Source: Pseudomonas gingeri
GTDB lineage: Bacteria > Pseudomonadota > Gammaproteobacteria > Pseudomonadales > Pseudomonadaceae
NCBI RefSeq assembly: GCF_013385425.1
Contig: NZ_JACAQA010000011.1
Span: forward strand, 1 to 64,000
Length of the DNA: 64,000 bases
Reading direction: 5' to 3'
How positions within the stretch are numbered: the stretch's first letter is position 1; each line of letters begins with the position of its first letter. Of the stretch, positions 9,596-18,109 are shown piece by piece. The translations under genes were made by a program, and so were the position numbers. The notes under the pieces are model-generated. The model was not told where the DNA came from and did no database searches. It saw only the letters and a program-made list of their open reading frames with translations.

Positions 9596-11137
9596 TCAGC
9601 TGGCCTGCGCCACGCTCGCTGTGGTAGCGGCTTCAATCCCCATGAACCGCCGCACCCGCTCACCCGCCGCCTCCTCGCGAATCGCCTGCGGGCTGGCGTC
9701 CAACTGCACCACCCCGTTCTCCATAAACACCACCCGATCGGAAATCGACATGGCGAAATCCATCTCATGGGTGACGATCAACATTGTCATCCCTTCATCC
9801 GCCAACTCGCGAATCACCTTCAGCACTTCCCCGACCAGCTCCGGGTCCAGTGCCGAAGTCGGCTCGTCGAACAGCATGATCTGCGGTTCCATCGCCAGCG
9901 CCCGGGCAATCGCCACCCGCTGCTGCTGACCGCCGGACAACTGGTGCGGGTACTTGCGGGCATGGGCCAGCAGGCCGACCTTGTCGAGCAAGGCGAGTGC
10001 CCGCTGTTCGCTCAGTTCGCGGGCCACGCCGTGGTAGCGTGACGCCAGGGTGATGTTGTCGAGAATGCAGCGATGGGGAAACAGGTTGAAGTTCTGGAAC
10101 ACCATGCCGATGCGCCGCACACCCCGACGAATCTGCGGGTTGTTCGGGGGATTGGCGGCGCTGATAAAGCCCTCGCCGAAGAGCACGATCTTGCCCTGGT
10201 CGATACTTTCCAGGCCATTGACGGTGCGGATCAGCGAGGTCTTGCCCGAGCCGGACGGGCCGATAATGGAAATCACCTGGCCACTGCCGACCGCCAGATC
10301 AATGCCCTTGAGCACTTCGTGGCTGCCATAGCACTTGTGGATATTCTGCAGGTCCAGCGCCAGCGGAGCACCGCTGACCGACGGCGTGCGAGGTGGCGGG
10401 GTCAGCGTCGGCTGCGCGGCCCTGAGTCCGGCGATGGCGGTCTCATCGAGGGTCTGCGGCTTGCGCTGACCCAGGTCGAGATGCCGCTCCAGGCGTTGCA
10501 GGAGCCAACCGAACAGGCTCACGATCAACACGTAGTACACCGCCACCGCGCCAAGGGTTTCCATCACCAGGAAGTTCTGCGCATAGAGGCGCTGACCGAC
10601 GGTGAGCAGCTCGGTGAGGGAGATCACCGAGACCAGCGAGGTCAGTTTCACCACCGTGATGTATTCGTTGATCAGGGTTGGCAGCGAGATACGAAACGCC
10701 TGGGGAATCACAATCAGCCGTTGCAACCCGAGCACGCCGATGCCCAGGGCGCGGCCGGCTTCCTTCTGGCCCCTGGCGACCGAGATCAGCCCGCCGCGAT
10801 GGATCTCGGCCATGTAAGCGGCTTCTGTGACCACCAGCGCGAGCAACCCGGAATAGAATGGGTCTGAGAGTACGCCGCCGGTGCTCGGGAACAGTTGTGG
10901 CAGGTTGTAGACGAACACCACCAGCACCAGCAGCGGAATGCTGCGAAAGAACCAGATATAGGCCGCCGCCGGGAGGCGTAACCAGGCCGCAGTGGAGAGC
11001 TTGGCCGAGGCCAGGAAGAAGCCCAGCAGCATGCCGATAAACCAGGCCAGGGCGCTGAGCTCGACCACTGTGACGCAGGCTTGCCAGAAGGCCGGCATCG
11101 AGAACAGCGAAAAGAAATAGGGCCAATCGAATTGCAT
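9596..11137 (-). CDS. Amino-acid ABC transporter, fused permease and ATPase
   Basis: This 513-residue protein joins two subunits that are usually separate. The N-terminal half (about 1-225) is a HisM/GlnP-type inner-membrane permease with hydrophobic segments and the EAAYMAEIHRGG loop that contacts the ATPase. A linker rich in Pro and Thr (about 235-260) leads to a complete polar-amino-acid ATPase with Walker A GPSGSGKTS, signature LSGGQQQRVAIARAL, Walker B IMLFDEPTSALD and the switch His in IVTHEMDF. The matching binding protein is the next gene upstream (11363-12151). Substrate is unknown; the family moves polar amino acids or opine-like compounds. Confidence 0.9.
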   Translation of the reverse strand: MQFDWPYFFSLFSMPAFWQACVTVVELSALAWFIGMLLGFFLASAKLSTAAWLRLPAAAYIWFFRSIPLLVLVVFVYNLPQLFPSTGGVLSDPFYSGLLALVVTEAAYMAEIHRGGLISVARGQKEAGRALGIGVLGLQRLIVIPQAFRISLPTLINEYITVVKLTSLVSVISLTELLTVGQRLYAQNFLVMETLGAVAVYYVLIVSLFGWLLQRLERHLDLGQRKPQTLDETAIAGLRAAQPTLTPPPRTPSVSGAPLALDLQNIHKCYGSHEVLKGIDLAVGSGQVISIIGPSGSGKTSLIRTVNGLESIDQGKIVLFGEGFISAANPPNNPQIRRGVRRIGMVFQNFNLFPHRCILDNITLASRYHGVARELSEQRALALLDKVGLLAHARKYPHQLSGGQQQRVAIARALAMEPQIMLFDEPTSALDPELVGEVLKVIRELADEGMTMLIVTHEMDFAMSISDRVVFMENGVVQLDASPQAIREEAAGERVRRFMGIEAATTASVAQAS

Positions 11138-11235
11138 AGATACCTCGGTGTTGCAATGGAGCGATTACTGAGCGATGACATCCTTGTGGGCGCGGTGCTT
11201 GGTCCGGGCGGCGTTCCGACGAAGAACGACGCTCC

Positions 11236-11325
11236 TGTGGGAGCGGAGCTTGCCCGCGAAGAAGTCGCTGCGGTCGTCCAGGCATACCGCGTCATCGTTC
11301 TTCGCGGGCAAGCACCGCTCCCACA
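11236..11325. repeat. REP doublet inside the transporter operon
   Basis: The arms starting TGTGGGAGCGGAGCTTGCCC and ending in the complementary GGGCAAGCACCGCTCCCACA form a nearly perfect inverted pair of about 28 bases with a 34-base spacer. It lies in the 225-base gap between the binding-protein gene and the permease-ATPase gene, so it is probably transcribed and could set the ratio of the two products. Confidence 0.85.
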
Positions 11326-11362
11326 TTAAAAACCCCACAGGACTCAAGCCCTGTAGTGGACC

Positions 11363-12151
11363 TTACTCCGCCGCTTCCAGGCTGTACTTGCTCAGTATGG
11401 CCGCGTATTCGCCGCTCTTCTTCGTCTCCTCGAATGCCTTGAGCAGCGCCTGGTACGTCGCGTCATTGCCCTTCTTCACAAAGATCCCGAGGGTCTGCGC
11501 ATAGATCAGGTGTTCGCTGGTCACCACCACCCGGCCCTTGGTCTTCTCGGCGATCAGCTTGGCCGCACCGGCAATTTCCACTTGCGCCTGAACGTTGTTG
11601 GACAGCAGCGCCTGGGTCACTTCCGGTGCCGAGGGATACTCGTTCACCGTGATCGCGCCCTTGCCCTTGGGTACACAGTAATCGGTCGACAGCTTCTGGA
11701 ACTGCGCGACCCAGGTGGTGCCCTGTTCAAGGCCGATCTTCAGCCCGCAGAGGTCCTCCGGCGTGCCCGGTTTCAGAGTGCTGGAGCTGGGCACCATGAT
11801 CGCCGCGCCGGTCTTGGCATAGGCAATGGTCATGGCCTGGGTCTGGCGCTCGGGGGTGATGTACATGCCGGAAATGATTGCGTCGTAGTGCCCGGCATTG
11901 AGACCGAGGATCAGGCTCGGGAACTTGGTGTCGACGAACTGCGCCTTGGCGTCCAGGTGCTTGGCCAGGGCCTGGGACAACTCGGGATCGGAACCGACCA
12001 CGTTCTTGTCGGCGTCATAGGACTCGAAGGGCGGGTAGGTGATTTCCATCCCGACCTTCAATTGGCCGGGGGTGGCCGTCGAGGCGAAGGCGGCGCTGCT
12101 GCACAGCAGGCCGGCGGCGATCAGGGTCAGGCTGGTTGTTTTCTTATACAT
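11363..12151 (-). CDS. Periplasmic amino-acid-binding protein of an ABC importer
   Basis: This 262-residue protein has a signal peptide (MYKKTTSLTLIAAGLLCSSA, cleaved near AFAS). It matches the family 3 solute-binding fold, with the early GMEITYPPFESYD motif, the GSDPELSQALAKHL helix and the ISGMYITPERQ segment. It would capture a polar amino acid or related compound in the periplasm and deliver it to the fused permease-ATPase encoded downstream. The ATG is preceded by GGAG. The oxygenase gene ends 43 bases upstream. The ligand cannot be read from the sequence. Confidence 0.9.
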   Translation of the reverse strand: MYKKTTSLTLIAAGLLCSSAAFASTATPGQLKVGMEITYPPFESYDADKNVVGSDPELSQALAKHLDAKAQFVDTKFPSLILGLNAGHYDAIISGMYITPERQTQAMTIAYAKTGAAIMVPSSSTLKPGTPEDLCGLKIGLEQGTTWVAQFQKLSTDYCVPKGKGAITVNEYPSAPEVTQALLSNNVQAQVEIAGAAKLIAEKTKGRVVVTSEHLIYAQTLGIFVKKGNDATYQALLKAFEETKKSGEYAAILSKYSLEAAE

Positions 12152-12194
12152 GTTGGGTGGCTCCGATGTGAAGGCTGGGGGTGTGAGGGCTGGG

Positions 12195-13253
12195 TCAGGA
12201 CGGCTGCGCCTGGTTTTTCAAATGGCCGAAACTCGACGGCTTGCGAGCTTTTTCCGGCAGGGCGATCTCGCCGTTTTCCACGCGCTTGCGCAGGTACTGG
12301 TAGGTCTGCAAGGCCTGGCTGTACATGTGCTCGCCAATGGCGATCTGCTCATAGTCCTGGCCGGCCTGGGCGAAACCCGGCAGCGGCTGGATCAGGGTGT
12401 GGAAGTCGCAGGCATAGAACAGCGGGAAGGAATAACGCTCCTCGCTCACCGTGCGCACCCGGTGCGCGGTGGCGACAAAGGCCCCGGCGCTCATTACTTC
12501 GAGCATGTCGCCGATATTCACCACGAAGGCTCCCGGCAGGGGCGGCGCATCGATCCACTGGCCCTGGTCGTTCATCACTTCCAGGCCCGGTTTATCCGCC
12601 AGCAGAATGGTGAAGCACTCGTAGTCGGTGTGGGCGCCGATGCCAGGGGCATCCTGGGCGGCACCGTCGAAGGGGTAGTGGATCAGTCGCAGCTTCGATG
12701 GCGGCCGGGTGACCAGCGCATCGAAGGTGTTCTCTTCCAGGCCCAGGGCCAGGGCAAAACCGCGGAACAGCTTGCGACCGAGGGCGAAGACCGCCGCGTA
12801 ATAAGCCTGCACCGCGTCCTTGAAACCGGGCAGGGTCGGCCAGTCATTCGGTCCCAGCAGCGGTGTGCCGGCCAGTACCAGCGGATCGTCCGCCGGTACT
12901 TCGAAGCCGATGTCGAAGGCTTCCTTGTGGTCCGGTTTGCCCTTGGCGTACACCTCTTCGCCTTCCGGGACAAAGCCCTTGTGGGATTCCGAGGTGCCGA
13001 TGTAATGCCGCATCTTGGTTTCGAACGGCTGGGCGAAATAGTCCTTGGCCGCCTGGCGCAGGTTGTCGATCAACTGCGGATCGATCCCGTGCCCGGTGAT
13101 GTAGAGGAAGCCCACTTCGCTGGCGGCGGCCCCCAGTTGCTCGGCCACCGCCAGCCGGTGTTCGAGCTCGACGCTGAACAGCCCGGCGATGTTTACCTGC
13201 GGAATGCTCTTGAAGTTGGCCTGGGCCGGGCTGTTGGGTGTGTTCTCGGGCAT
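12195..13253 (-). CDS. 2-oxoglutarate/Fe(II)-dependent oxygenase, isopenicillin-N-synthase-like
   Basis: This 352-residue cytosolic protein has the non-haem iron oxygenase layout: an N-terminal DIOX_N region (VNIAGLFSVELEHRLAVAEQ, then GFLYITGHGI) and a C-terminal double-stranded beta helix. The iron ligands are visible as HTDYE (H-x-D) and the later AHRV histidine; RYSFP supplies the Arg and Ser that bind 2-oxoglutarate. It lies in an apparent operon with a TIM-barrel isomerase (12-base gap) and an amino-acid importer, so it may hydroxylate or cleave the imported compound. The substrate is unknown. Confidence 0.87.
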   Translation of the reverse strand: MPENTPNSPAQANFKSIPQVNIAGLFSVELEHRLAVAEQLGAAASEVGFLYITGHGIDPQLIDNLRQAAKDYFAQPFETKMRHYIGTSESHKGFVPEGEEVYAKGKPDHKEAFDIGFEVPADDPLVLAGTPLLGPNDWPTLPGFKDAVQAYYAAVFALGRKLFRGFALALGLEENTFDALVTRPPSKLRLIHYPFDGAAQDAPGIGAHTDYECFTILLADKPGLEVMNDQGQWIDAPPLPGAFVVNIGDMLEVMSAGAFVATAHRVRTVSEERYSFPLFYACDFHTLIQPLPGFAQAGQDYEQIAIGEHMYSQALQTYQYLRKRVENGEIALPEKARKPSSFGHLKNQAQPS

Positions 13254-13265
13254 GACGCAAGCACC

Positions 13266-14117
13266 TCAGGGTTGGGTTGATTGGCTGAAACGCTGGAAAT
13301 GTTCGCGTTCGGTCCGGGCCATCCAGACGTTCAGCGACCACAGGTCGGCGACCGGCACATTGGTGAAGGGCAGGTGATGCAGGTAGCCGTCGGCGCCGAA
13401 CTCGGGGGTCAAGGTGGTGACCGTGTAGCCGCGTGCCTGCTGGGCCCGCCAGATGCTTTCCCAGTGGGCCTGGTGGAAGGCCAGTTCGCGGGCGTATTCC
13501 GGGGCGCCGGGGTGCGGTACCTGCGGGCCCTGGTCGTAGCCGACCCGCGCCTGGATATGGTGGACGCGCTCGACAAAGGCGCTGAGGTCATCGGCGGGAT
13601 CGTCCAGCAGGCGTTCGCAGGTGACGATCCAGTGGCTGATGTCGCTGGTGAAGCGCAGGTCGGGCAGTTGCCGGATCAGTTCCAGGGTGACCCAGGGATT
13701 GAACAGCGAGCGCGAGCGATGGGTTTCAAAGGTGCAGAACTGACCGTGACGTTTCGCCAGGGCCATGGCCTGGCCGAAAAACTCCACCTGTTGCGCCAGG
13801 GGCCAGCGGTCGTTGCCGGCCAGCACATTGACGAAACGCGGTTGCAGCTCGGCGGCCCAGGCCAGTTTGCGGTCCAGGTCCTGCAGGTGTTCGGCGGGCG
13901 CGGCGGCCTGTTGGGGGAGCACGTCGTAGGCGGTGAAAACGGTGCTGATATAGCCCAGGTGGTTGGCCCGCAGAAAGGCGGCGAACTCGCGGCGTTCAGC
14001 GGCGTCCAGCGGCAGCCGCGCCTCCAGGCCGTCGAAGCCGGCGGCCAGCAGTTCTTCAAGGGCCTGGGCCTTGCTCGCGGTATAACCCCAAAGGGTACGG
14101 AAAATCTCCAGTTTCAT
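13266..14117 (-). CDS. Sugar phosphate isomerase/epimerase-like TIM-barrel protein
   Basis: This 283-residue protein resembles the xylose-isomerase-like TIM-barrel (AP endonuclease family 2) fold, with FDGLEARLP near the N-terminus, a metal-site-like FETHRSRS, DISHWIV and VHHIQARVG. These match the Glu/Asp/His metal ligands common in this fold. It is the first gene of the minus-strand operon and sits 12 bases from the oxygenase gene. Members act on sugars, inositols or hydroxyacids; the true substrate is unknown. The pairing with an oxygenase and amino-acid uptake suggests catabolism of a modified amino acid or opine. Confidence 0.8.
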   Translation of the reverse strand: MKLEIFRTLWGYTASKAQALEELLAAGFDGLEARLPLDAAERREFAAFLRANHLGYISTVFTAYDVLPQQAAAPAEHLQDLDRKLAWAAELQPRFVNVLAGNDRWPLAQQVEFFGQAMALAKRHGQFCTFETHRSRSLFNPWVTLELIRQLPDLRFTSDISHWIVTCERLLDDPADDLSAFVERVHHIQARVGYDQGPQVPHPGAPEYARELAFHQAHWESIWRAQQARGYTVTTLTPEFGADGYLHHLPFTNVPVADLWSLNVWMARTEREHFQRFSQSTQP

Positions 14118-14450
14118 CGGTGCGCCTCAACGAAGCCTTGAGCGGTTCGATGCGCGTCACGGTGTGGGGCCGGGACGAGCGGTTACGGCAGTAACAGAGG
14201 GCGTTCGTCTAGCCAGTTCTCTGCGGAGCCGGTCTGACATCAGATCAGGGGAGAGCCTTCTCCCCTGCAGGAGCGTGGTGTCGATCTTAGGCAGCCCATG
14301 GCACGCAGAAGAATAGGAAAGCTCAAATCCATACTTCAGAGATTTATAAACCAATAGTTGGCTATCTAGTGCTGCAGACCCATTCTGACGATCCAAGGGG
14401 TGTGCTATCGTTGCGGCACTATTCCTACGTTGCTTTAAGAGAATTCCTTC
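14118..14450. other. Divergent control region with a strong 9-bp hairpin
   Basis: This 333-base gap separates the divergent isomerase operon and yfiR and holds no convincing gene. Its most striking feature is a perfect inverted repeat at 14246-14267, CAGGGGAGA-GCCT-TCTCCCCTG, without a following T run. It is therefore more likely an operator or leader hairpin of the minus-strand operon than a terminator. The stretch 14325-14370 is AT-rich and probably contains promoters, but no hexamer pair is convincing enough to name. Confidence 0.55.
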
Positions 14451-15026
14451 ATGGGCGTGGCTGTCTCGACGACAGGGCGGTTTTGGGGTTGGAGACAGTT
14501 CTGCCTGTCTGCCCTTCTCTGTTTGTCGACGCACATCAGCTTTGCCCAGGACGCCGTGCCCAGCGCCGCGGCCGATCAGCGTGCCCAGGCGGTCACCCAG
14601 GTGGTGCTGGGGATTCTCAGTTATGCGCGCTGGCCGGTGGAGCCTGCGCAACTGCGCCTGTGTATTGTCGGCCCCACCGAGTACACCGACGATCTGGTCA
14701 AGGGCACCACCCAGGCGTCCGGGCGACCGGTATTGGTCCAGCGCCTGCTGGCGAGCAGCCCGACCCTCGGCAGTGCCTGTGATGCCGTGTATATCGGCAA
14801 GCTGAGCAGCGAAGAACGCAGCCAACTCTTCAGTGCCCTGAACGGCCACGCGGTGCTGAGCATCAGCGAAGGCGGCGATCAGTGCACCGTGGGCAGCCTG
14901 TTCTGCCTGCGGGTCGCCGATAGCCAGGTGTCGTTCGAGGTCAACCTCGACTCGGTCGCCCGCAGTGGCGTGCGTATTCACCCCAGCGTGTTGCAACTCT
15001 CGCGGCGCCGGAGTCCCCAGCCATGA
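14451..15026 (+). CDS. yfiR: YfiR, periplasmic inhibitor of the YfiN diguanylate cyclase
   Basis: This 191-residue protein has a signal peptide (to about SFAQ, residue 33) and the YfiR fold. In the family, YfiR in the periplasm binds the sensor domain of YfiN and keeps it off until redox or envelope stress, or sequestration through YfiB, relieves it. The four cysteines fall at residues 71, 110, 145 and 152, the same positions recalled for P. aeruginosa YfiR, where they form two disulphides. The stop overlaps the yfiN start (ATGA). The order yfiR-yfiN-yfiB matches the known tripartite operon. Confidence 0.93.
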   Translation: MGVAVSTTGRFWGWRQFCLSALLCLSTHISFAQDAVPSAAADQRAQAVTQVVLGILSYARWPVEPAQLRLCIVGPTEYTDDLVKGTTQASGRPVLVQRLLASSPTLGSACDAVYIGKLSSEERSQLFSALNGHAVLSISEGGDQCTVGSLFCLRVADSQVSFEVNLDSVARSGVRIHPSVLQLSRRRSPQP

Positions 15027-16294
15027 TCGGCTGGCTCAGGTCCGGCACGCGCCCCAGCCTGCGTTCGGTGCTCGGGCGTGGGCATCTGCTGGCGGCCATG
15101 GCCGCCGTTGGCCTGGTGAGTGTTTCGTTGACCTTTCTCGGTGTGCTGGCCCTGCGGGTCTACGCCGACCACAATCTGCAGCTGATCGCCCGTTCCATCA
15201 GTTACACCGTGGAAGCGGCGGTGGTGTTCAACGACAGCAGTGCGGCTACCGAGGCCCTGGCCCTGATCGCCGAGACGGAGGAGGTGGCCGATGCCGAAGT
15301 CTTCGATGCCCGCGGTCAATTGCTGGCGCGCTGGCAGCGGCCGGAAACCGGCCTGCTCTCTGAAGTGGAAATGCAATTGGCGCGGGCCCTGCTGGAACAA
15401 CCGATCCGCCTGCCGATTGTCCATCAGGATCGCGAGGTCGGCAGCATTCGCCTGACCGGCCATGGCGGTAGCCTGTTGCGTTTCCTGATCAGCGGTCTGC
15501 TCGGTATCGTCGTGTGCAGTGCCCTGGCGGCGTGGCTCGGGCTGTACCTGGCCCGGCGCTTGTTGCGCGGTATTATCGGTCCGTTGCGCAGCCTCGCCGA
15601 CGTGGCCCACGCCGCGCGCGTCGAGCGTGCCTTCGACCGACGTGTGCCGCCGGCGCAGATTGCCGAGCTGGACAACCTGGGCTCCGACTTCAATGCCCTG
15701 CTCGACGAATTGGAGTCCTGGCAGACCCACCTGCGAAGTGAAAACGAATCCCTGGCCCACCAGGCCAGTCACGACAGCCTGACCGGCCTGCCGAATCGGG
15801 CCTTCTTCGAAGGCCGGTTGATGCGCGCGCTGCGCAATGCCGCCAAGCAGGGCGAGCGGGTCGGCGTGCTGTTTCTCGACAGTGATCGTTTCAAGCAGAT
15901 CAACGACAACTTCGGTCATGCGGCGGGCGATGCGGTGCTGGTCGCCGTGGCCACGCGGGTGCGGGCGCAGTTGCGCGAAGAGGACCTGGTGGCGCGCCTG
16001 GGCGGCGACGAGTTCGCTGTCCTGCTCACTCCGGTGCACAAAATCGAAGACGCCCAGCGCATTGCCGACAAGATCATTGCCAGCATGGACGCCCCCATCC
16101 CGGTGCCCGGCGAAGCCCAGGTGCTGACCTCGCTGAGCATCGGCATCGCGGTTTATCCCGATCATGGCGCCACCCCGGGCACCTTGCTCAACGCCGCCGA
16201 TGCGGCCATGTACCATGCCAAGCGCCTCGCCCGAGGCGGGCAGCACACGGCGGGGTCGGAGCACTCCGCCGCCATTGTTCAGACCAGGAGTTGA
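15023..16294 (+). CDS. yfiN: YfiN (TpbB), membrane diguanylate cyclase
   Basis: This 423-residue inner-membrane enzyme makes c-di-GMP and promotes biofilm formation. The order is an N-terminal membrane helix (about 22-45), a periplasmic sensor (about 46-150), a second helix (about 152-178), a HAMP linker, and a GGDEF domain starting near DSLTGLPNRA (251). The active loop is GGDEF at 327-331. An RxxD inhibitory-site motif (R318-D321) lies five residues before it, so feedback binding is possible. It overlaps yfiR by four bases and is followed after four bases by yfiB. Confidence 0.94.
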   Translation: MIGWLRSGTRPSLRSVLGRGHLLAAMAAVGLVSVSLTFLGVLALRVYADHNLQLIARSISYTVEAAVVFNDSSAATEALALIAETEEVADAEVFDARGQLLARWQRPETGLLSEVEMQLARALLEQPIRLPIVHQDREVGSIRLTGHGGSLLRFLISGLLGIVVCSALAAWLGLYLARRLLRGIIGPLRSLADVAHAARVERAFDRRVPPAQIAELDNLGSDFNALLDELESWQTHLRSENESLAHQASHDSLTGLPNRAFFEGRLMRALRNAAKQGERVGVLFLDSDRFKQINDNFGHAAGDAVLVAVATRVRAQLREEDLVARLGGDEFAVLLTPVHKIEDAQRIADKIIASMDAPIPVPGEAQVLTSLSIGIAVYPDHGATPGTLLNAADAAMYHAKRLARGGQHTAGSEHSAAIVQTRS

Positions 16295-16298
16295 ACCC

Positions 16299-16802
16299 TT
16301 GTACACATTGACCCGTCGGACCCTGCGTTTTTTCACCCTGGCCCTGTTTACCGCGCTGCTGGCGCTGGCCGGCTGCCAGACCGCGCCGCCCAAAGGCCTG
16401 AGCGCGGCGCAGATCGCCGTGCTCAAGCAACAGGGTTTCGAACTGACGGACGAGGGCTGGGCTTTCGGCCTGTCGGGCAAGGTGCTGTTCGGCAGTGACC
16501 TGGAAGTGCTGAACAAGGAAAGCCACGACATTGTCGAGCGCATCGCCAAGGCCCTGTTGGGCGTGGGTATCCAGCGGGTGCGGGTGGACGGGCATACCGA
16601 TGCGTCGGGCAAGGACGCCTATAACGAACAGCTCTCTGTGCGTCGGGCCAACAGTGTGGCGACGGTGCTGGAGCAGACCGGTATGCAACACCAGAACATT
16701 CAGGTGCGCGGTCTCGGCAGTCGCGTGCCGGTGGCCAGCAATGACACGGCAGAGGGACGTACCGAGAACCGCCGGGTGTCGATTGTGGTGATTGCCGACT
16801 GA
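16299..16802 (+). CDS. yfiB: YfiB, OmpA-like outer-membrane lipoprotein
   Basis: This 167-residue protein is the outer-membrane part of the YfiRNB system. In the family it binds peptidoglycan and sequesters YfiR to release YfiN. The lipobox LALAGC is followed by a linker and an OmpA C-terminal domain with VRVDGHTDASG and TENRRVSIVV. The start is a TTG at 16299: AGGAG lies eight bases upstream, and the resulting protein has a proper lipoprotein signal. An upstream in-frame ATG lies inside yfiN and is unlikely. The length is close to P. aeruginosa YfiB (168). Confidence 0.92.
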   Translation: MYTLTRRTLRFFTLALFTALLALAGCQTAPPKGLSAAQIAVLKQQGFELTDEGWAFGLSGKVLFGSDLEVLNKESHDIVERIAKALLGVGIQRVRVDGHTDASGKDAYNEQLSVRRANSVATVLEQTGMQHQNIQVRGLGSRVPVASNDTAEGRTENRRVSIVVIAD

Positions 16803-16929
16803 GTGCCGCAAGTCGCGTGAGCGTTGCCCGGGCACGGCCTTTGGCAACGTGGCGAACCGCGCTATAGCGGCTGAAATAATTGGCTTCCATCCTTTCTCGA
16901 TGCACCTGCATGGGGGTATAAGGATGGGC

Positions 16930-16956
16930 CCTCTCAGGAGGGAGTCGACTGAGAGG
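16930..16956 (+). promoter_or_regulatory. Hairpin covering the ribosome binding site of the next gene
   Basis: CCTCTCAG (16930-16937) pairs perfectly with CTGAGAGG (16949-16956), leaving an 11-base loop GAGGGAGTCGA. The 3' arm contains the GAGAGG Shine-Dalgarno of the gene at 16965, so folding would hide it. GGA motifs occur before the stem (AAGGAT), in the loop region (CAGGAGGGA) and in the 3' arm (GAGAGGAT). This layout resembles RsmA/CsrA-type targets. It is an inference; no exact RsmE consensus is present. Confidence 0.55.
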
Positions 16957-16964
16957 ATGTTTTA

Positions 16965-18086
16965 ATGCTTCAAGTTCAATGGGCCAGCCACGCTGCGTCT
17001 GTTCCCGCCACACTGTGGGAAAGCTGTTTTAGCGGCGTCGAAGGTCGTTGGTGGTATGAAGCCCTGGAAGAGGGCGGGCTTGAAGACCAGTTCGAATTTG
17101 CCTATGCCATTCTGGAGAAAGATGGGCAGCCGATCGGCTTGGCGCCCACGTTCATCATGAACGTGCCCATGGAATTGGTCGTTCCGCCGGTGATTGCCAA
17201 GATGCTCCGGGTGATCCCGGCACTGCGTTACCAGCGCACCCTGTTCGTCGGTTCACCCTGTTCCGACGAGGGCACCATCGGTTTGCTGCCGGGGTATTCG
17301 CTGGCGGATATCCTCGGGCCGCTGCAAGACGCGCTGAGCCTGCGGGCGAAAGCCAAGAACGCGGCGATGACTGTCTGGAAGGATTTTGGCGAAGCGCAGA
17401 AAGCGGCGTTTGAAGGGCTGTGCGCAACCCGCGGGCTGTTTCCCATGGTGAGTTTTCCGGGCACGGCGGTCGAACTGGCCCCGGGTGGTTTCGAGGGCTA
17501 TCTCAAGACCCTCAAGAGCCGTCACCGTTATCTGCTGAAAAAGAAGCTCAAACACGGTCTGGTGCCAGGAGCCCTGACGGTCCAGGTCGTGCAGCAACCG
17601 GATGAAGCAACGCTGCAAGAGCTGTACAGCCTCTTTCTGCAAACCTACGAGAAGGGCAAGACCAAATTCGAAAAGCTCACCTTCGAGTTCTTTCGCCAGA
17701 TCGCCCTCAAGCCAGAGTCGCATTTCATCCTGTTGAGCGATGAAAAGACCGGCAAGATGGTGGCGTTCATGCTCTGCTTTCTGCTCGGTGACAAGGCCAT
17801 CAACAAGTTCATCGGCATCGACTACCAGGTGGGCAAACAGGCGCACTTGTATTTCCAGCTCTGGGAGCAGGCGGTGAAGTGGTCCTACAGTGTCGGGGCC
17901 ACGCGCCTGGACAGCGGCCAGACCGGCTACCGAGTCAAGCGCGAACTCGGTCATCAACTGGTCGCGCTGGACTGCTATTGCCGGCATCGCAACCCGTTGC
18001 TGCACCGGGTCTTCGGCGCGGTGGCCAAGGGCATTACCTTGCAAAGCCTGGATCCGGATCTACAGATAACGGCCGAGGAACAGTAG
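16965..18086 (+). CDS. FemAB/GNAT-like acyltransferase
   Basis: This 373-residue cytosolic protein resembles the FemAB-type double-GNAT group (acetyltransferase 6 or peptidogalycan-type families). It has a basic cluster KSRHRYLLKKKLKHG near 180-195, a region aligning with GNAT folds (FILLSDEKTGKMVAFMLCF), and a conserved-looking late segment (ATRLDSGQTGYRVKRELG). Such proteins transfer acyl or aminoacyl groups, often to cell-envelope precursors, but no substrate can be assigned. The gene stands alone after yfiB, 162 bases downstream, and its ribosome binding site sits in a hairpin, suggesting post-transcriptional control. Confidence 0.7.
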   Translation: MLQVQWASHAASVPATLWESCFSGVEGRWWYEALEEGGLEDQFEFAYAILEKDGQPIGLAPTFIMNVPMELVVPPVIAKMLRVIPALRYQRTLFVGSPCSDEGTIGLLPGYSLADILGPLQDALSLRAKAKNAAMTVWKDFGEAQKAAFEGLCATRGLFPMVSFPGTAVELAPGGFEGYLKTLKSRHRYLLKKKLKHGLVPGALTVQVVQQPDEATLQELYSLFLQTYEKGKTKFEKLTFEFFRQIALKPESHFILLSDEKTGKMVAFMLCFLLGDKAINKFIGIDYQVGKQAHLYFQLWEQAVKWSYSVGATRLDSGQTGYRVKRELGHQLVALDCYCRHRNPLLHRVFGAVAKGITLQSLDPDLQITAEEQ

Positions 18087-18109
18087 GCACGGCGAGTGCC
18101 GCAGCCCGT

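Noticed and set aside
14157..14996. Minus-strand frame of 279 codons spanning the yfiR promoter and gene
   Set aside because: It lies opposite yfiR, has no recognisable domain, and its end falls in the control region; it is a shadow frame.
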